Shown here piece by piece: positions 41,540-50,964 of a DNA stretch of 57,925 nucleotides (the stretch's first letter is position 1; the number at the start of each line of letters is the position of its first letter). A model generated the notes under the pieces. That model saw nothing but the letters and a program-made list of their open reading frames with translations, searched no databases and was not told the origin of the DNA. A program made the translations under genes and the position numbers. The stretch comes from Holophagales bacterium (GTDB lineage Bacteria; Acidobacteriota; Thermoanaerobaculia; Multivoradales; Multivoraceae): the NCBI GenBank assembly GCA_009845425.1, contig VXZQ01000008.1, forward strand, positions 1 through 57,925, given 5' to 3'.

Positions 41540-42973
41540 TCAGGTCTCCTGCTGCGACGTCAGCTCGATCTGCTTGTAGCCGCCTGCCCGCCGGAAGTGG
41601 AGGATCAGGTAGAGGAACCCGAGCGCCATGAACACGGGTATCGCCGCGGTGATCCGCAAAGCGGTCTGGCCGCCGTGGAACGACGCGTCGCGCACCGCCT
41701 GCTCGTCGGGCGGCAGGGTGATGCTGAAGTCCTTCGCCTTCTCCATGACCGGACCGGCCTTCGTGCCGTCTAGGCCCTGGACGGGGGCGAAGAACAGGAA
41801 GCTGTTCGTGCCCTGGGCCTTGTACTCCTCGTAGACGGCGGGGGCGTTCGCCTGCAGGTCCTGCGAGGCGTGCCGGTCCTGGAGGTAGCCGATGCCGGGA
41901 CCGCCCAGCAGTCCCGCCGAGAGCATGCCGACGCCGCCGACGGCGCCGAGCGTCAGGGCGCCGCCGCGCGGGAAGCGCTCCGAGACGACGGCCAGCATGG
42001 TCGGCCAGAAAAAGGCCTTGCCGGCGCCGTAGATCGTGGCGGCGATCATGACGGTCACCGCGCCGGCCAGTGAACCGAGCGAGTAGAGGCCGATGGCGGC
42101 GACGACGGCGCTCACGAAGAGTAGCCCGAGCGGATTGATCCGGTGAACGATCGGGCCGGCGAAGAAGCGCAGCACGAACATCAGGATGGAGGTGTAGAGG
42201 AGGATGAACAGCCCCTTGCCGCCGAGGACGGTATCCATGATGTTGACGATCCAGCTGTCCGTGCCGAGCTCGACGTAGCCGATGCAGACGTGGAGCACGA
42301 GCAGGAAGAGCAGCATGGGCGCCGCGAACTCCTTGACCATGTCCATGAACTTGACGCCGGCGGCCGCCGCCTCGGACGTGGGGAACTTCTCCTTGACCAT
42401 CATCAGGACATAGATGAGGGTCGGAACGAGATAGAGCGCGAGAACGATCTCCCAGCGCACGCGGCCGATCAGGCCGATACCCAGGAGAGAGCCGCAGATC
42501 AGGCCGGCGGGCCAGCCGGCGTGCAGGATGTTCAGGTAGTGGGTCTTCTCTTTGCGGTACAGGGTTGCGACCAGCGGGTTGATGACCGCTTCGCAGATGC
42601 CGTTCGCGACCGCGAAGATGAAGACGCCCCAGAACAGGCAGAAGTAGGCCCCGGCGCGAGCGAAGTCCGGGTCTGTTTCGATCGATCCGTTGTAGACGAA
42701 AGTGGCCGCGACGGCCACGAGGACTGACAGCACGTGCAGGACGCCCGCGCCCAGCAGGAACGGCTTGTAGCCGTAGCGGTCGAGGAAGGCGCTGGCCACC
42801 AGGATGACGAGTCCGAAGCCGACGAAGCCGCCTCCGGTGATCTGTCCGAGTTCCGTCTGCGTGAAGCCGAACGCCGTGCCCCACTCCAGGAGGAGGCCGC
42901 CCCGGACAGCCGTGCCAAGTCCGGCAACCAGGATGGTGAGGAAGCTCGCGATCAGTAGTTTCGTCTTGTTCAT
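41540..42973 (-). CDS. MFS transporter (sugar-like)
   Basis: The product (477 aa) has about twelve membrane helices. The loop between helices 2 and 3 is FLDRYGYKPFLL, a weak MFS motif A; VANGICEAVINPLVATLYRK and HYLNILHAGWPAGL resemble sugar-transport MFS proteins found in planctomycete and acidobacterial genomes. A 70-residue insertion with a Lys/Glu-rich stretch (KAGPVMEKAKDF) separates the last two helices. The neighbours, an oxidoreductase and an oxidative PVC-type fusion protein, support a carbohydrate-like substrate. Substrate identity is inferred only. Confidence 0.85.
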   Translation of the reverse strand: MNKTKLLIASFLTILVAGLGTAVRGGLLLEWGTAFGFTQTELGQITGGGFVGFGLVILVASAFLDRYGYKPFLLGAGVLHVLSVLVAVAATFVYNGSIETDPDFARAGAYFCLFWGVFIFAVANGICEAVINPLVATLYRKEKTHYLNILHAGWPAGLICGSLLGIGLIGRVRWEIVLALYLVPTLIYVLMMVKEKFPTSEAAAAGVKFMDMVKEFAAPMLLFLLVLHVCIGYVELGTDSWIVNIMDTVLGGKGLFILLYTSILMFVLRFFAGPIVHRINPLGLLFVSAVVAAIGLYSLGSLAGAVTVMIAATIYGAGKAFFWPTMLAVVSERFPRGGALTLGAVGGVGMLSAGLLGGPGIGYLQDRHASQDLQANAPAVYEEYKAQGTNSFLFFAPVQGLDGTKAGPVMEKAKDFSITLPPDEQAVRDASFHGGQTALRITAAIPVFMALGFLYLILHFRRAGGYKQIELTSQQET

Positions 42974-43015
42974 TGGCCCTCCTGAAGGCGGTCTAGGGTG
43001 TGGGTTCGGAAGTCG

Positions 43016-44128
43016 TTACGTCCCTAACGTGAAGTCGGGTAGCCGGACGATCTCGCCGCCCTGGAGCGCCGATTCGTGGGCGCAGATGCCGACGCAGGTC
43101 CAGTTGGCGCTGGTGACCGCGTTCGGCCAGGGATCGCGGTCGTCGTTGAGCGCGCTCAGGAACTCGTGAACGAGGTGGGGGTGGGAGCCGCCGTGGCCGC
43201 CGCCCTGGATGAAGGAGAGGTGCTCGGCGTCGTGGATCTCCTGCGGCAGGGTGAAGTGCCGGATCGGCTCCGGCAGGAGACGCGCGTAGTCCGGGACCTC
43301 GATCTTCTCCGGGATCTCCGGCTCGGGCTTTTTCGCCGTGTGCAGGACGTGCGGCTCGTCCTCGATCAGGGTCCACTCGAAGCTCTTCTTCATGCCGTAG
43401 ACGTCGAAGCTCTCGCGGTACTGCCGCGCGACGTCGTAGAGGAAGCGCCAGATGTGGGCGACCAGGTCGCTGTCCTTGACCTTGATGTGGCAGGTCTCGA
43501 CGGCGAAGCGGTTGCCGGACTTCCCGGCGATGTCGTCGCGCACCGTGCCGGAGCCGAAGCAGCTCACGTACTCGGCCAGCCCGTCCACCAGCCCCAGGCA
43601 GGGGCTGACGACGTGGGTCGCGTAGTGCATCGGGATCATCCGCTCCCAGTAGGACGGCCAGCCGTCCATGTCCTGCGGGTGCGAGGCGGCGAGATGCTGG
43701 ATGTCGCCGAGTTCGCCCTTGTCGTACAGCTCCTTGATGAACAGGAACTCGCGGCTGTAGACGACCGTCTCGGCCATCATGTACCTGAGGCCCGTTTCCT
43801 GGACCTTCTCGACGATCCTGCGGCAGTCGTCAACGGTCGTCGCCATCGGCACAGTGCACATGACGTGCTTGCCGGCATCGAGCGCGGCCAGGGACATCCA
43901 GGCGTGGTCGGGGATCGGCGTGTTGATGTGGACGTAGTCGACGTCCGGATCGGCGAGGACGTCGTCGTAGTCCGTGTAGCGCCGCTCGATGCCGAACTGG
44001 TCGCCGACCTTGTTCAGTTCCGCTTCGTCGCGGCGGCAGATCGCGTGGACGTTGGCGCCGGGGTAGGCCTGGTAGATGGGGATGAACTCGGCGCCGAAGC
44101 CGAGGCCGATCATAGCGACGTTCGTCAT
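43016..44128 (-). CDS. Gfo/Idh/MocA-family oxidoreductase
   Basis: The product (370 aa) has an N-terminal Rossmann fold (TNVAMIGLGFGAEFIPIYQA), DYVHINTPIPDHAWMSLAAL, GKHVMCTVPMATTVDDCR with the KHV-x-C-x-VP variant of the EKP motif (here TVPMA), and the C-terminal domain with the catalytic-type His region (HYATHVVSPCLGLVDG). These enzymes oxidise or epimerise sugars or inositols with NAD(P). The altered EKP motif, without Lys, is notable: the usual catalytic Lys is missing and the position is Met/Pro. Other residues may substitute, or a special subgroup is present. Co-transcribed with the MFS and fusion genes. Confidence 0.85.
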   Translation of the reverse strand: MTNVAMIGLGFGAEFIPIYQAYPGANVHAICRRDEAELNKVGDQFGIERRYTDYDDVLADPDVDYVHINTPIPDHAWMSLAALDAGKHVMCTVPMATTVDDCRRIVEKVQETGLRYMMAETVVYSREFLFIKELYDKGELGDIQHLAASHPQDMDGWPSYWERMIPMHYATHVVSPCLGLVDGLAEYVSCFGSGTVRDDIAGKSGNRFAVETCHIKVKDSDLVAHIWRFLYDVARQYRESFDVYGMKKSFEWTLIEDEPHVLHTAKKPEPEIPEKIEVPDYARLLPEPIRHFTLPQEIHDAEHLSFIQGGGHGGSHPHLVHEFLSALNDDRDPWPNAVTSANWTCVGICAHESALQGGEIVRLPDFTLGT

Positions 44129-44148
44129 GTCCGCGTCCTCGGAGGCTC

Positions 44149-47100
44149 TCAGGGGCCCTGAGGGCTCGTCGCTTCCTGCGCGGTCATCAGGTACGCGACG
44201 AGGTTCGTCACCTCATCGTCGGAGTAGGGATCGAGCAGTCCCTCCGGCATCATCGAGAGCGGGAAGTAGTCGAACGACTGGATGTCCGACTGGGCGATGA
44301 CGACTTCGTCCTGGCCGACGACGCGCAGGGTCATGGAGCGGGGGCTCTTCGTGGCGACGGTGCCGGAGTAGGTGCGGCCGTCCCGTGTGGTCACCATCAG
44401 GGTCTGGTAGACGTCCTGGATGTCGCCGCTCGGGTCGAGGATGTTCGTCAGCAGGTAGTCAAGTTCCGTGCGGTTGGAACCGGTGAGGTCGGGACCGATG
44501 AGGCCGCCTTCGCCGAACATCTGGTGGCACACGGCGCAAAGCTCGGTGAACATCTGCTCGCCGTGAGCGGTGTCGGCCGCCGCGATCGCGTCGTCGCTCA
44601 GGATCGTCGTGTACTTCGCGATGGCCGCGGCTTTCTCGCTGGAGACCCGCGTGATCGGTCCCCAGACCTCGAGAAAGCCGCTGCCGACGACGCGGTGGAG
44701 CTGGCGGGCGACGTAGGCCGGCACGTCGCGCCGCGGGACGCTTCCCTCCTTGATCGCGCCCATCAGCACGCGCCCGTAGATGGGGCGGGAGGCGAGCGTC
44801 TGGACGGCGGCGAGCTTCTCGTCCGCGTTGAAGGAGTCGTAGCGCCCGAGCAGCAGGAAGCCCGACTCCCAGCGGCCGTCGAACGCGGCGTAGGCGCGGA
44901 GCGCGGCGATCCGCACTTCGGGTTCGTCCAGCAGAGCCGGGAGCCGCTCGAAGAGGGCCTGGTGCTGCTGGTCGGCGAGGCCCTGGATGGCCCGCCGCCG
45001 ATCTTCGGGCGGAGCGCTTTCGTCGTCGAGCGTCGCGAGGAACTGGCGCGCGACCTCGACGCCGCCAAACTGCTGCTCCACCTCGAGGGCGATGTCGGCG
45101 ACGTTGCGGTCGCGCTTCAGCCGGGCGTAGACCCGTTCCCAGTTGTCCGGGGGCTCGGCGTAGACCTGACCCTCGAGTCCGGCCAGCATGCCCCGGAGCA
45201 GAGCCGGCCGGGCCTCGGACCGGTCGTCGAGCGAGGTGACGAGGAACCCGAGCTCGTCCGCGTCGACCGCGCGGCGCGCGATGTTCTCCGTGAGCATCGG
45301 GATCTGGGAGGTCCTGGCCAGCCGCAACGCGCGCTTCGGGTCCTCCGGAACCAGGGGCTCGATGCCGAACCAGATCATCTTCGGGATGTTGTGGTCGTCC
45401 GCGTCGTCGCCCTTCATCACGAGGTGCTCGGCGATCGACCAGCGCACGTCGTGGTCGACGCGCTGGAGGGCCGCCGCGAGGTAGAGGCGGACGATCGGCG
45501 AAGCGTCCCGGTCCGCCAACTCGACGAACTTCTCCGTCGCGGTAGCCGGCGCGTCGTGGTCTTCGGTCAGGAGCTGGATCGCCCAGGCCCGGACGTGCTG
45601 GTCCTCGTCGTCCAGCGCTGTCATCAGCTCGTCGGACGTGAAGCCGTCGGTGACGTGGAGCGCCCACATCGCCCGCAGGCGCAGGTCGCCGTCAGGATTC
45701 GATGCGAACATCTCGCGCAGCGCGTCGTGAACCGGGGCGTCGACTTCGCCCCTGGCCGCGCGGCCCTGCAGGACGACCCGTGCCCGCCGAGCGTGCCAGG
45801 AGCTCTTCGAGAGCTGCAGCTCGACGAGTTGCTCGTTCGACATCGTCTTGACGTCGTCGTAGCGGCCCTCCCAGTCCTCCGCCAGGGACTGTTCGGGCGT
45901 GATGCGGAAGATCCGTCCGGTCTCCTTGTGCTGGACGTCGTTGCCGCAGATGTCCGCGTCGTGCCAGTCGAGGACGTAGACGTCGCCGCCCGGCCCGATC
46001 TCCATGCTGAAGCCGACCCACTGCTTGTTGTTGGCCAGCAGGAAGTCCTCGCCGTGGTGCGCGACGAAGCCGGAGCCCTTCGGCTCGAGTTCGTCGGAGA
46101 GCACGGCGTGCTCGTGGATGTTCGCCATGAAGAGCCGGCCGTAGTGCTCCTCGGGGAAGGCGTCCGACAGGTAGACGCGGGCGCCGCCGTGCGCGGAGCG
46201 GTGCCGGTGATTGACGATCGTGCGGATGTCGCCGTAGACGTACGGGTTGAAGTGCGAGCCGCCCTGGCGGTGGTAGATGCCGCCGGGGACGACGTGGAAC
46301 AGGTGGGGGATGACGCAGGCGGTGATGAAGATCTGGCCCTTCGCGTCGTAGTCGATGCCCCAGGGGTTGCTGAAGCCGTGGGCCACGACCTCGAAGCGGT
46401 CCTTCGTCGGGTGGTAGCGCCAGACGCCGCCGTTGATGTCGACTCCGTCGTACTCGAAGAGGTCATCGGGGAAGGGGTCGTTGTGGCCGTAGATCGTCTC
46501 GTCGGGTCCCGGCTTGCGGATCCTGGAGGGCGTCGCGAACCCTTCCAGGCCGTAGAGCCAGCCGTCGGGCCCCCAGTGGAAGCTGTTGATCGTCTCGTGA
46601 CGGTCGCGGATGCCCCAGCCGGTCAGCAGGATCTCGGCGTCGTCCATGTCCGCTACGTCGTCGCCGTCGCGGTCGGGGAGAAACAGCAGGTGGGGCGGGG
46701 CGCCGACGAAGACGCCGTCGAAGCCGACCGCAAGCGCCGCCGGGAACGGGATGCCCTCCGCGAAGACCTTCTTGCTGTCCGCGGCGCCGTCGCGGTCCGT
46801 GTCCTCCAGGATCAGGATGCGGCTATCGCCCGAGCCGGAGAAACCGCGGCCGCGGGTCTCGTAGTCGCGGTTCTCGGCGATCCACATGCGGCCGCGGTCG
46901 TCCCAGGCGAAGGCCATGGGCTGGGTGATCATGGGCTCCGAGGCCCAGGCGTTCACCTTGAATCCCTCGCGCACGGTCATCGCATCGACCGCCTCTTCCG
47001 GGGTCAGGAACTTCTCCTGCTTCGCTTCCCGCTGGGCGATGCCCCATAGCGACGACGTCGAGTAGGAGCCCTCGGCAGCCCCGGTGTACTCCTCCCAGTC

Positions 47101-48096
47101 CTCCGTCAGTTCGAGGTCGTTCAGCTCGCCGGTGTAGACGATGAGGCGGTGGCGGATGACCTCGGTCGTGCCCTCGGGGATGTGCCAGTCGCCCATCCGG
47201 GCGCGTGTGGGTCCGACACCGAGCTGGCCGTCGACGCGCCAGGTCTGCGGGAAACCGGCGTTCATCGGGTGGTCGAAGATGGCGACGTGCAGGAGATCGT
47301 CGCGGCCCTCGACCTGCATGCCGACGTCGACCCACATTGCTCGCTGGCCCTCCGCCTGGCGGTTGCGTTGGCGTGCCGCGTTGACGGCTTCTCCCGGGAT
47401 GCCCTGCTTCCAGGGCATGCGGAGGAACATGCCGCCGTAGGACATCTCGTTGATCGAGACCTCGGTGTGCGCTTCGCCGGCCCACTCGAGATCCAGGATG
47501 AAGCGGTCCTCCTCAGCGCGCAGGGACCAGTTCTGGGTCTCGGTCATGAAGGCCTTGCCTTCGGCGTCCAGCATGCCGTAGACCGTCTGCCACTGGACCT
47601 CGGTCCCGGCCTCCGTCACCACGGTGGCCGAATCGCGGCGCCAGTAGTCACCGCCGGGGTTGTGGAAGTAGTCACGGCCCACGGCCTTGGCGATGTCCTC
47701 CGGCTTGTCGCGACGGTAGAACCACTGGCGCAGCGTGTCCGCGTCCATCGGCTCGCCGTTGACCCGGGTGAAGCCCCAGTAGAGGCCCGTCTGGTGGGGG
47801 TGGTGGCCCGGGCTGTACTCCGTCGCCAGACCCTTGCCGTCCGGAGCGACGATCGGGTGCAGGAAGGGCCGGTGCTCGGCGCCGGCGTTCTGGGTGACGA
47901 TCGGTTCCTCTTCGCCCTCCCGGTAGATCGAGATCGAGCCGGTTTCTTCGTCCTGAACTGCTCGCAGCGGCACGGCTTGCGCCGCTTCCTCCGCTGCGGC
48001 CTCGCCGGCTCCGGTGCCCTGGGTGCAGCCGGCGGCGAGAGCCGCGAGTGCCAGTAGAACGATCGGTACCCATGCCGGCGCGGCCGGAACTCTCAT
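44149..48096 (-). CDS. DUF6807 domain fused to PVC-type heme-binding dehydrogenase, lipoprotein
   Basis: The product (1315 aa) starts at ATG 48096 with a strong GGGAGGAAGG upstream; the frame from 48138 has no such site. The lipoprotein signal ends ALAAGC. Domains in order: DUF6807/PmoA-like (about 40-350, with SPGHHPHQTGLYWGF), a PVC-type membrane-bound dehydrogenase propeller (about 375-770, EPMITQPMAFAWDDRGRMW, LILEDTDRDGAADSKKVF), HEAT-like repeats (about 790-1130) and a C-terminal heme domain with CAVCH at 1187-1191 and GPDLTGSNRTELDYLLTNIL. It probably oxidises a sugar-like substrate outside the inner membrane and passes electrons to the cytochrome; the role is inferred. The DUF6807 fusion is uncommon. 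Confidence 0.88.
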   Translation of the reverse strand: MRVPAAPAWVPIVLLALAALAAGCTQGTGAGEAAAEEAAQAVPLRAVQDEETGSISIYREGEEEPIVTQNAGAEHRPFLHPIVAPDGKGLATEYSPGHHPHQTGLYWGFTRVNGEPMDADTLRQWFYRRDKPEDIAKAVGRDYFHNPGGDYWRRDSATVVTEAGTEVQWQTVYGMLDAEGKAFMTETQNWSLRAEEDRFILDLEWAGEAHTEVSINEMSYGGMFLRMPWKQGIPGEAVNAARQRNRQAEGQRAMWVDVGMQVEGRDDLLHVAIFDHPMNAGFPQTWRVDGQLGVGPTRARMGDWHIPEGTTEVIRHRLIVYTGELNDLELTEDWEEYTGAAEGSYSTSSLWGIAQREAKQEKFLTPEEAVDAMTVREGFKVNAWASEPMITQPMAFAWDDRGRMWIAENRDYETRGRGFSGSGDSRILILEDTDRDGAADSKKVFAEGIPFPAALAVGFDGVFVGAPPHLLFLPDRDGDDVADMDDAEILLTGWGIRDRHETINSFHWGPDGWLYGLEGFATPSRIRKPGPDETIYGHNDPFPDDLFEYDGVDINGGVWRYHPTKDRFEVVAHGFSNPWGIDYDAKGQIFITACVIPHLFHVVPGGIYHRQGGSHFNPYVYGDIRTIVNHRHRSAHGGARVYLSDAFPEEHYGRLFMANIHEHAVLSDELEPKGSGFVAHHGEDFLLANNKQWVGFSMEIGPGGDVYVLDWHDADICGNDVQHKETGRIFRITPEQSLAEDWEGRYDDVKTMSNEQLVELQLSKSSWHARRARVVLQGRAARGEVDAPVHDALREMFASNPDGDLRLRAMWALHVTDGFTSDELMTALDDEDQHVRAWAIQLLTEDHDAPATATEKFVELADRDASPIVRLYLAAALQRVDHDVRWSIAEHLVMKGDDADDHNIPKMIWFGIEPLVPEDPKRALRLARTSQIPMLTENIARRAVDADELGFLVTSLDDRSEARPALLRGMLAGLEGQVYAEPPDNWERVYARLKRDRNVADIALEVEQQFGGVEVARQFLATLDDESAPPEDRRRAIQGLADQQHQALFERLPALLDEPEVRIAALRAYAAFDGRWESGFLLLGRYDSFNADEKLAAVQTLASRPIYGRVLMGAIKEGSVPRRDVPAYVARQLHRVVGSGFLEVWGPITRVSSEKAAAIAKYTTILSDDAIAAADTAHGEQMFTELCAVCHQMFGEGGLIGPDLTGSNRTELDYLLTNILDPSGDIQDVYQTLMVTTRDGRTYSGTVATKSPRSMTLRVVGQDEVVIAQSDIQSFDYFPLSMMPEGLLDPYSDDEVTNLVAYLMTAQEATSPQGP

Positions 48097-48317
48097 CCGC
48101 CTTCCTCCCTCGATCCCTGAAGCCTGTCGTGGAGACAAGGGCGCATCCTATCGTCCCGCCAGGAGGTGGCGCGGCGCGAAGCGCAGTGGAGGCAATTCGC
48201 AAGATCGGTCAGGTCCTGCCGCAGCTTTGGTCAGGCGCGGACGCTCCTTCAGCTTCAGACTTCAATTGTGGAGACGACACGCGACCGGACCGGGATCCGG
48301 CGCGGCGGAAACTGGGT

Positions 48318-48357
48318 GCGCCGGCGTCCGCGCCGGCATCCGGCGCGAAGCGCCGGC
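48318..48357. repeat. REP-like palindromic repeat
   Basis: This stretch contains GCGCCGGCGTCCGCGCCGGC followed by ATCCGGCGCGAAGCGCCGGC. The second half folds as a perfect seven-base-pair stem (CCGGCGC, loop GAA, GCGCCGG; 48340-48356). Part of it is reused at 7547-7570. It lies in the region before the membrane protein gene and argues that the real start of that gene is downstream. Confidence 0.55.
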
Positions 48358-48396
48358 TTCTGGACCTTCCGCCGGGACGGGCCGGTCATCCGGCTC

Positions 48397-50121
48397 TTGC
48401 AGCATCGGCAGTTACCGATTGCCGTGGGACTACTGGCCGCTGTCCTGTTACTGCCCGCGCTCTGGGGTGGCTTCCAGCTTGACGACCACCTCCAGCGCTT
48501 CCGGCTCCTGGGGCTCGGCGACCCTTCGATCCAGCTCTTCGTCTTCTACGACGGCGATGTAGCGGCTAATCGAGCCCAGATGGAAGAGGGCACGCTGCCG
48601 TGGTGGGCCAGCCCGGATCTGCGGCACGCCAACTTCCGGTATCTGAGTGTGCTCTCGATGCAGCTCGACTACTTGCTGTGGCCGGACTCGCCGGCGCTCA
48701 TGCACCTGCACAACCTCGTGTGGCTGGGGCTCTGCGTGGGAGTCGCGGCTGCGCTGTATCGGCGCCTGTTCGGGCGTGAGACCGTCGGAGCGATGTGGAC
48801 GGCCGGCCTGGCCGCCCTTCTCTATGCACTGGACGACGCCCACTCCCTGCCGGCGGCTTACCTCGCCAACCGGAACGCTCTGCTGGCTACGTTCTTCGGT
48901 CTCCTGTGCCTGGAGTGCCATGCGAGATGGCGGGACGATGGGTGGCGGGCCGGCGGTGTGCTGGCCACGTTCTGTCTTGCTCTCTCGCTGCTTTCAGCCG
49001 AGCTCGGTGTGTCGACGCTGGCGCTTCTCGGCGCATGGGTACTGGTCCTCGACCGTGGCTCGTGGGGGGAACGGCTCGTGTCCCTGCTTCCGCATGCCGG
49101 CGTGGCGTTCGGCTGGTTCCTCGCCTACCGAATCGGCGGGTTCGGCGCGCAGGGATCGGGCGTCTACGTCGATCCTCTCGGCGATCCGGCTGGCTTCGTC
49201 GCTCTTCTGGCCGGTCGGACCTCGGCGCTGATTCTGGGGCAGTGGACTCCCTTCCCCGCGGATTGGGCTTTTGTCATGGACTCGGGGACGAGTGCAGCGT
49301 GGGGCCTCCGTTTCGCGGCGCTGATCCTGCTCGGTCTGCTCGCCTGGCTTTTCTTCCAGGTTCTGCGCCGGAGCCCCCTTGCTCGCTTCTTCCTGCTCGG
49401 GGCAGTCCTCTCGCTGGTCCCGATCAGCGCGGTTGGGCCTCAGAACCGGCTCCTGTTCTTCGTCGGCTTCTGTTCGATGGGGCTTCTGGGCTGCCTTGCC
49501 GCTGGTCCTCTCGACGCGTCGCGGCGCCTGGCGCTCGGCGGGCTCCTGGTGTTCCATCTTGTGGCGGCGCCGTTGGCGGCCTACGTGTTTCTGGACGTCC
49601 AGAATCGGGCGGCGAGGCGGATGGAGGCCGCTTCGGGGAGTGTGCCGGACGACACCGGACTGGAGCGCCGCGACCTGATCCTGGTCAATCCGACCGATTC
49701 CGTGTACCTCACAACCTCGATCGTCACGATGCGCTGGGCCGATGGGCGCGCTGCGCCGCGGCGTGTCCGGGTGCTGTCGAACGGCTTGACCGATGTGCGG
49801 GTCGTGCGGATCGGGGAGTCGGAGCTTCTAGTCGAACCGGCCACCGGTCTGTTTCCCGATGCCTTCAGCCGCTATCACCGGTCGAGGGAGAGGCCTTTCC
49901 GGGCAGGAGATATGGAGGAACTGAGCGACCTCCGCGTAGAAGTCCTCGAAGTGGATCCGGGAGGCGGAGGGCCGACATCGATCAGGTACGACTTCGCCGA
50001 GCCGCTGGAGGCCGAGCGCTACCTGTGGATGTTCTGGAACGGAAGCCGCTACGAGGAATGGGCGCCGCCAGCCATCGGCAAGGAGGCGATACTACCTGCG
50101 CGTCCGGGTATCTTCGAGTGA
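48397..50121 (+). CDS. Polytopic membrane protein, glycosyltransferase/PMT-like architecture
   Basis: The frame is open from 48166, but its first 75 codons cross the palindromic repeat and look non-coding; TTG 48397 is chosen only because it precedes the first helix (VGLLAAVLLLPALWGG). No good ribosome site was found, so the start is uncertain. The product has about ten helices, a first large loop with FQLDDHLQRF and LPWWASPDLRHANFRYLSV, and a C-terminal soluble part (about 450-575) rich in beta strands. The layout (an Asp pair after helix 1, a long C-terminal domain) recalls PMT/GT-C type glycosyltransferases, which use lipid-linked sugars. This is inference. It is followed by an AraC gene seven bases later. 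Confidence 0.65.
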   Translation: MQHRQLPIAVGLLAAVLLLPALWGGFQLDDHLQRFRLLGLGDPSIQLFVFYDGDVAANRAQMEEGTLPWWASPDLRHANFRYLSVLSMQLDYLLWPDSPALMHLHNLVWLGLCVGVAAALYRRLFGRETVGAMWTAGLAALLYALDDAHSLPAAYLANRNALLATFFGLLCLECHARWRDDGWRAGGVLATFCLALSLLSAELGVSTLALLGAWVLVLDRGSWGERLVSLLPHAGVAFGWFLAYRIGGFGAQGSGVYVDPLGDPAGFVALLAGRTSALILGQWTPFPADWAFVMDSGTSAAWGLRFAALILLGLLAWLFFQVLRRSPLARFFLLGAVLSLVPISAVGPQNRLLFFVGFCSMGLLGCLAAGPLDASRRLALGGLLVFHLVAAPLAAYVFLDVQNRAARRMEAASGSVPDDTGLERRDLILVNPTDSVYLTTSIVTMRWADGRAAPRRVRVLSNGLTDVRVVRIGESELLVEPATGLFPDAFSRYHRSRERPFRAGDMEELSDLRVEVLEVDPGGGGPTSIRYDFAEPLEAERYLWMFWNGSRYEEWAPPAIGKEAILPARPGIFE

Positions 50122-50128
50122 CACCGAG

Positions 50129-50941
50129 ATGAGAGCCTCGACGGACAGCCGACATCGTCTCTTTGTACAAGCGGCGATCGACTACATGGCGGATCACCTG
50201 GCCGAGACGGTTCGGCTCGAGGACCTGGCCCGCTACATTGGCCTGTCGCCTACCTACCTGCAGAGGATCTTTCGCGCGCAGGTGGGGGAGTCGCCTGCGG
50301 AGTACGCGCGGCGCTTGCGGCTCGAACGGGCGGCGTGGCTCTTGCGTCGACCAGGAGCGACCGTCACGGAGGTGGCGCTCGAATCGGGCTACGGAGCGCC
50401 GGAAGCGTTCACTCGAGCCTTTCGCTCGCGGTTCGGAGTCTCGCCCAGCGCGTATCGACAGAGCTTGAGAGTTCGGCGGCGCGAGATCACCGAGGCCTTT
50501 GAGGTGGTGCGTCGACCCCCCTCCCGCGTTGCCTGCGTCCGCGTCGTGGGGCACTACGACGAAGCGGACGACGCCTACGACGATCTCCGGCACTGGGCTG
50601 AGCCGCTTGGCCTTCTCGAGCGCGGGAACTTCCTGGGCATCTACTGGGACGACCAGACGATCACCGATTCCGGGAACACGCGGTGGGAGGCGGCGATCGA
50701 AATGCCGGACGAACTCGGGCGTGTGGTCGGCCCGGGCATCCAGGAGCGCCACCTTCCCGGCGGCGCCTACGCCGTGGTGCACCACCGCGGCCCGGCCTCG
50801 GTGCGCGAAACCTACGAGGCCCACTTTCGCGACTGGTTTCCGCGCTACGGCTGGAAGCCGGATTCCCGACCGATGATCGTCGAGTTCAGCCGCGCGGGAG
50901 ATTGGTCGGAAGCGTCGCTCTACGTCGCCGTGACCCGGTAG
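50129..50941 (+). CDS. AraC-family regulator with GyrI-like effector domain
   Basis: The product (270 aa) has the paired AraC HTHs at about 12-108: AIDYMADHLAETVRLEDLAR, YIGLSPTYLQRIFRAQVGES, then VTEVALESGYGAPEAFTRAF, the classical second helix-turn-helix. Residues about 120-270 form a GyrI/SOUL-like small-molecule domain (ACVRVVGHYDEADDAYDDLR, FLGIYWDDQTITDSGNTRWE). Regulators of this design (Rob/SoxS-like) respond to hydrophobic ligands or drugs. It is seven bases after the membrane protein, so the two are co-transcribed, which is unusual for an AraC activator. Its targets are not visible. Confidence 0.88.
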   Translation: MRASTDSRHRLFVQAAIDYMADHLAETVRLEDLARYIGLSPTYLQRIFRAQVGESPAEYARRLRLERAAWLLRRPGATVTEVALESGYGAPEAFTRAFRSRFGVSPSAYRQSLRVRRREITEAFEVVRRPPSRVACVRVVGHYDEADDAYDDLRHWAEPLGLLERGNFLGIYWDDQTITDSGNTRWEAAIEMPDELGRVVGPGIQERHLPGGAYAVVHHRGPASVRETYEAHFRDWFPRYGWKPDSRPMIVEFSRAGDWSEASLYVAVTR

Positions 50942-50964
50942 GCGTCGTTCGCAACCTGGGGGTT

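Noticed and set aside
44524..47049. An 841-codon plus-strand frame opposite the DUF6807/PVC fusion gene
   Set aside because: The opposite strand encodes a clear multi-domain protein; this frame has Val/Asp/Arg/Leu bias typical of antisense reading.
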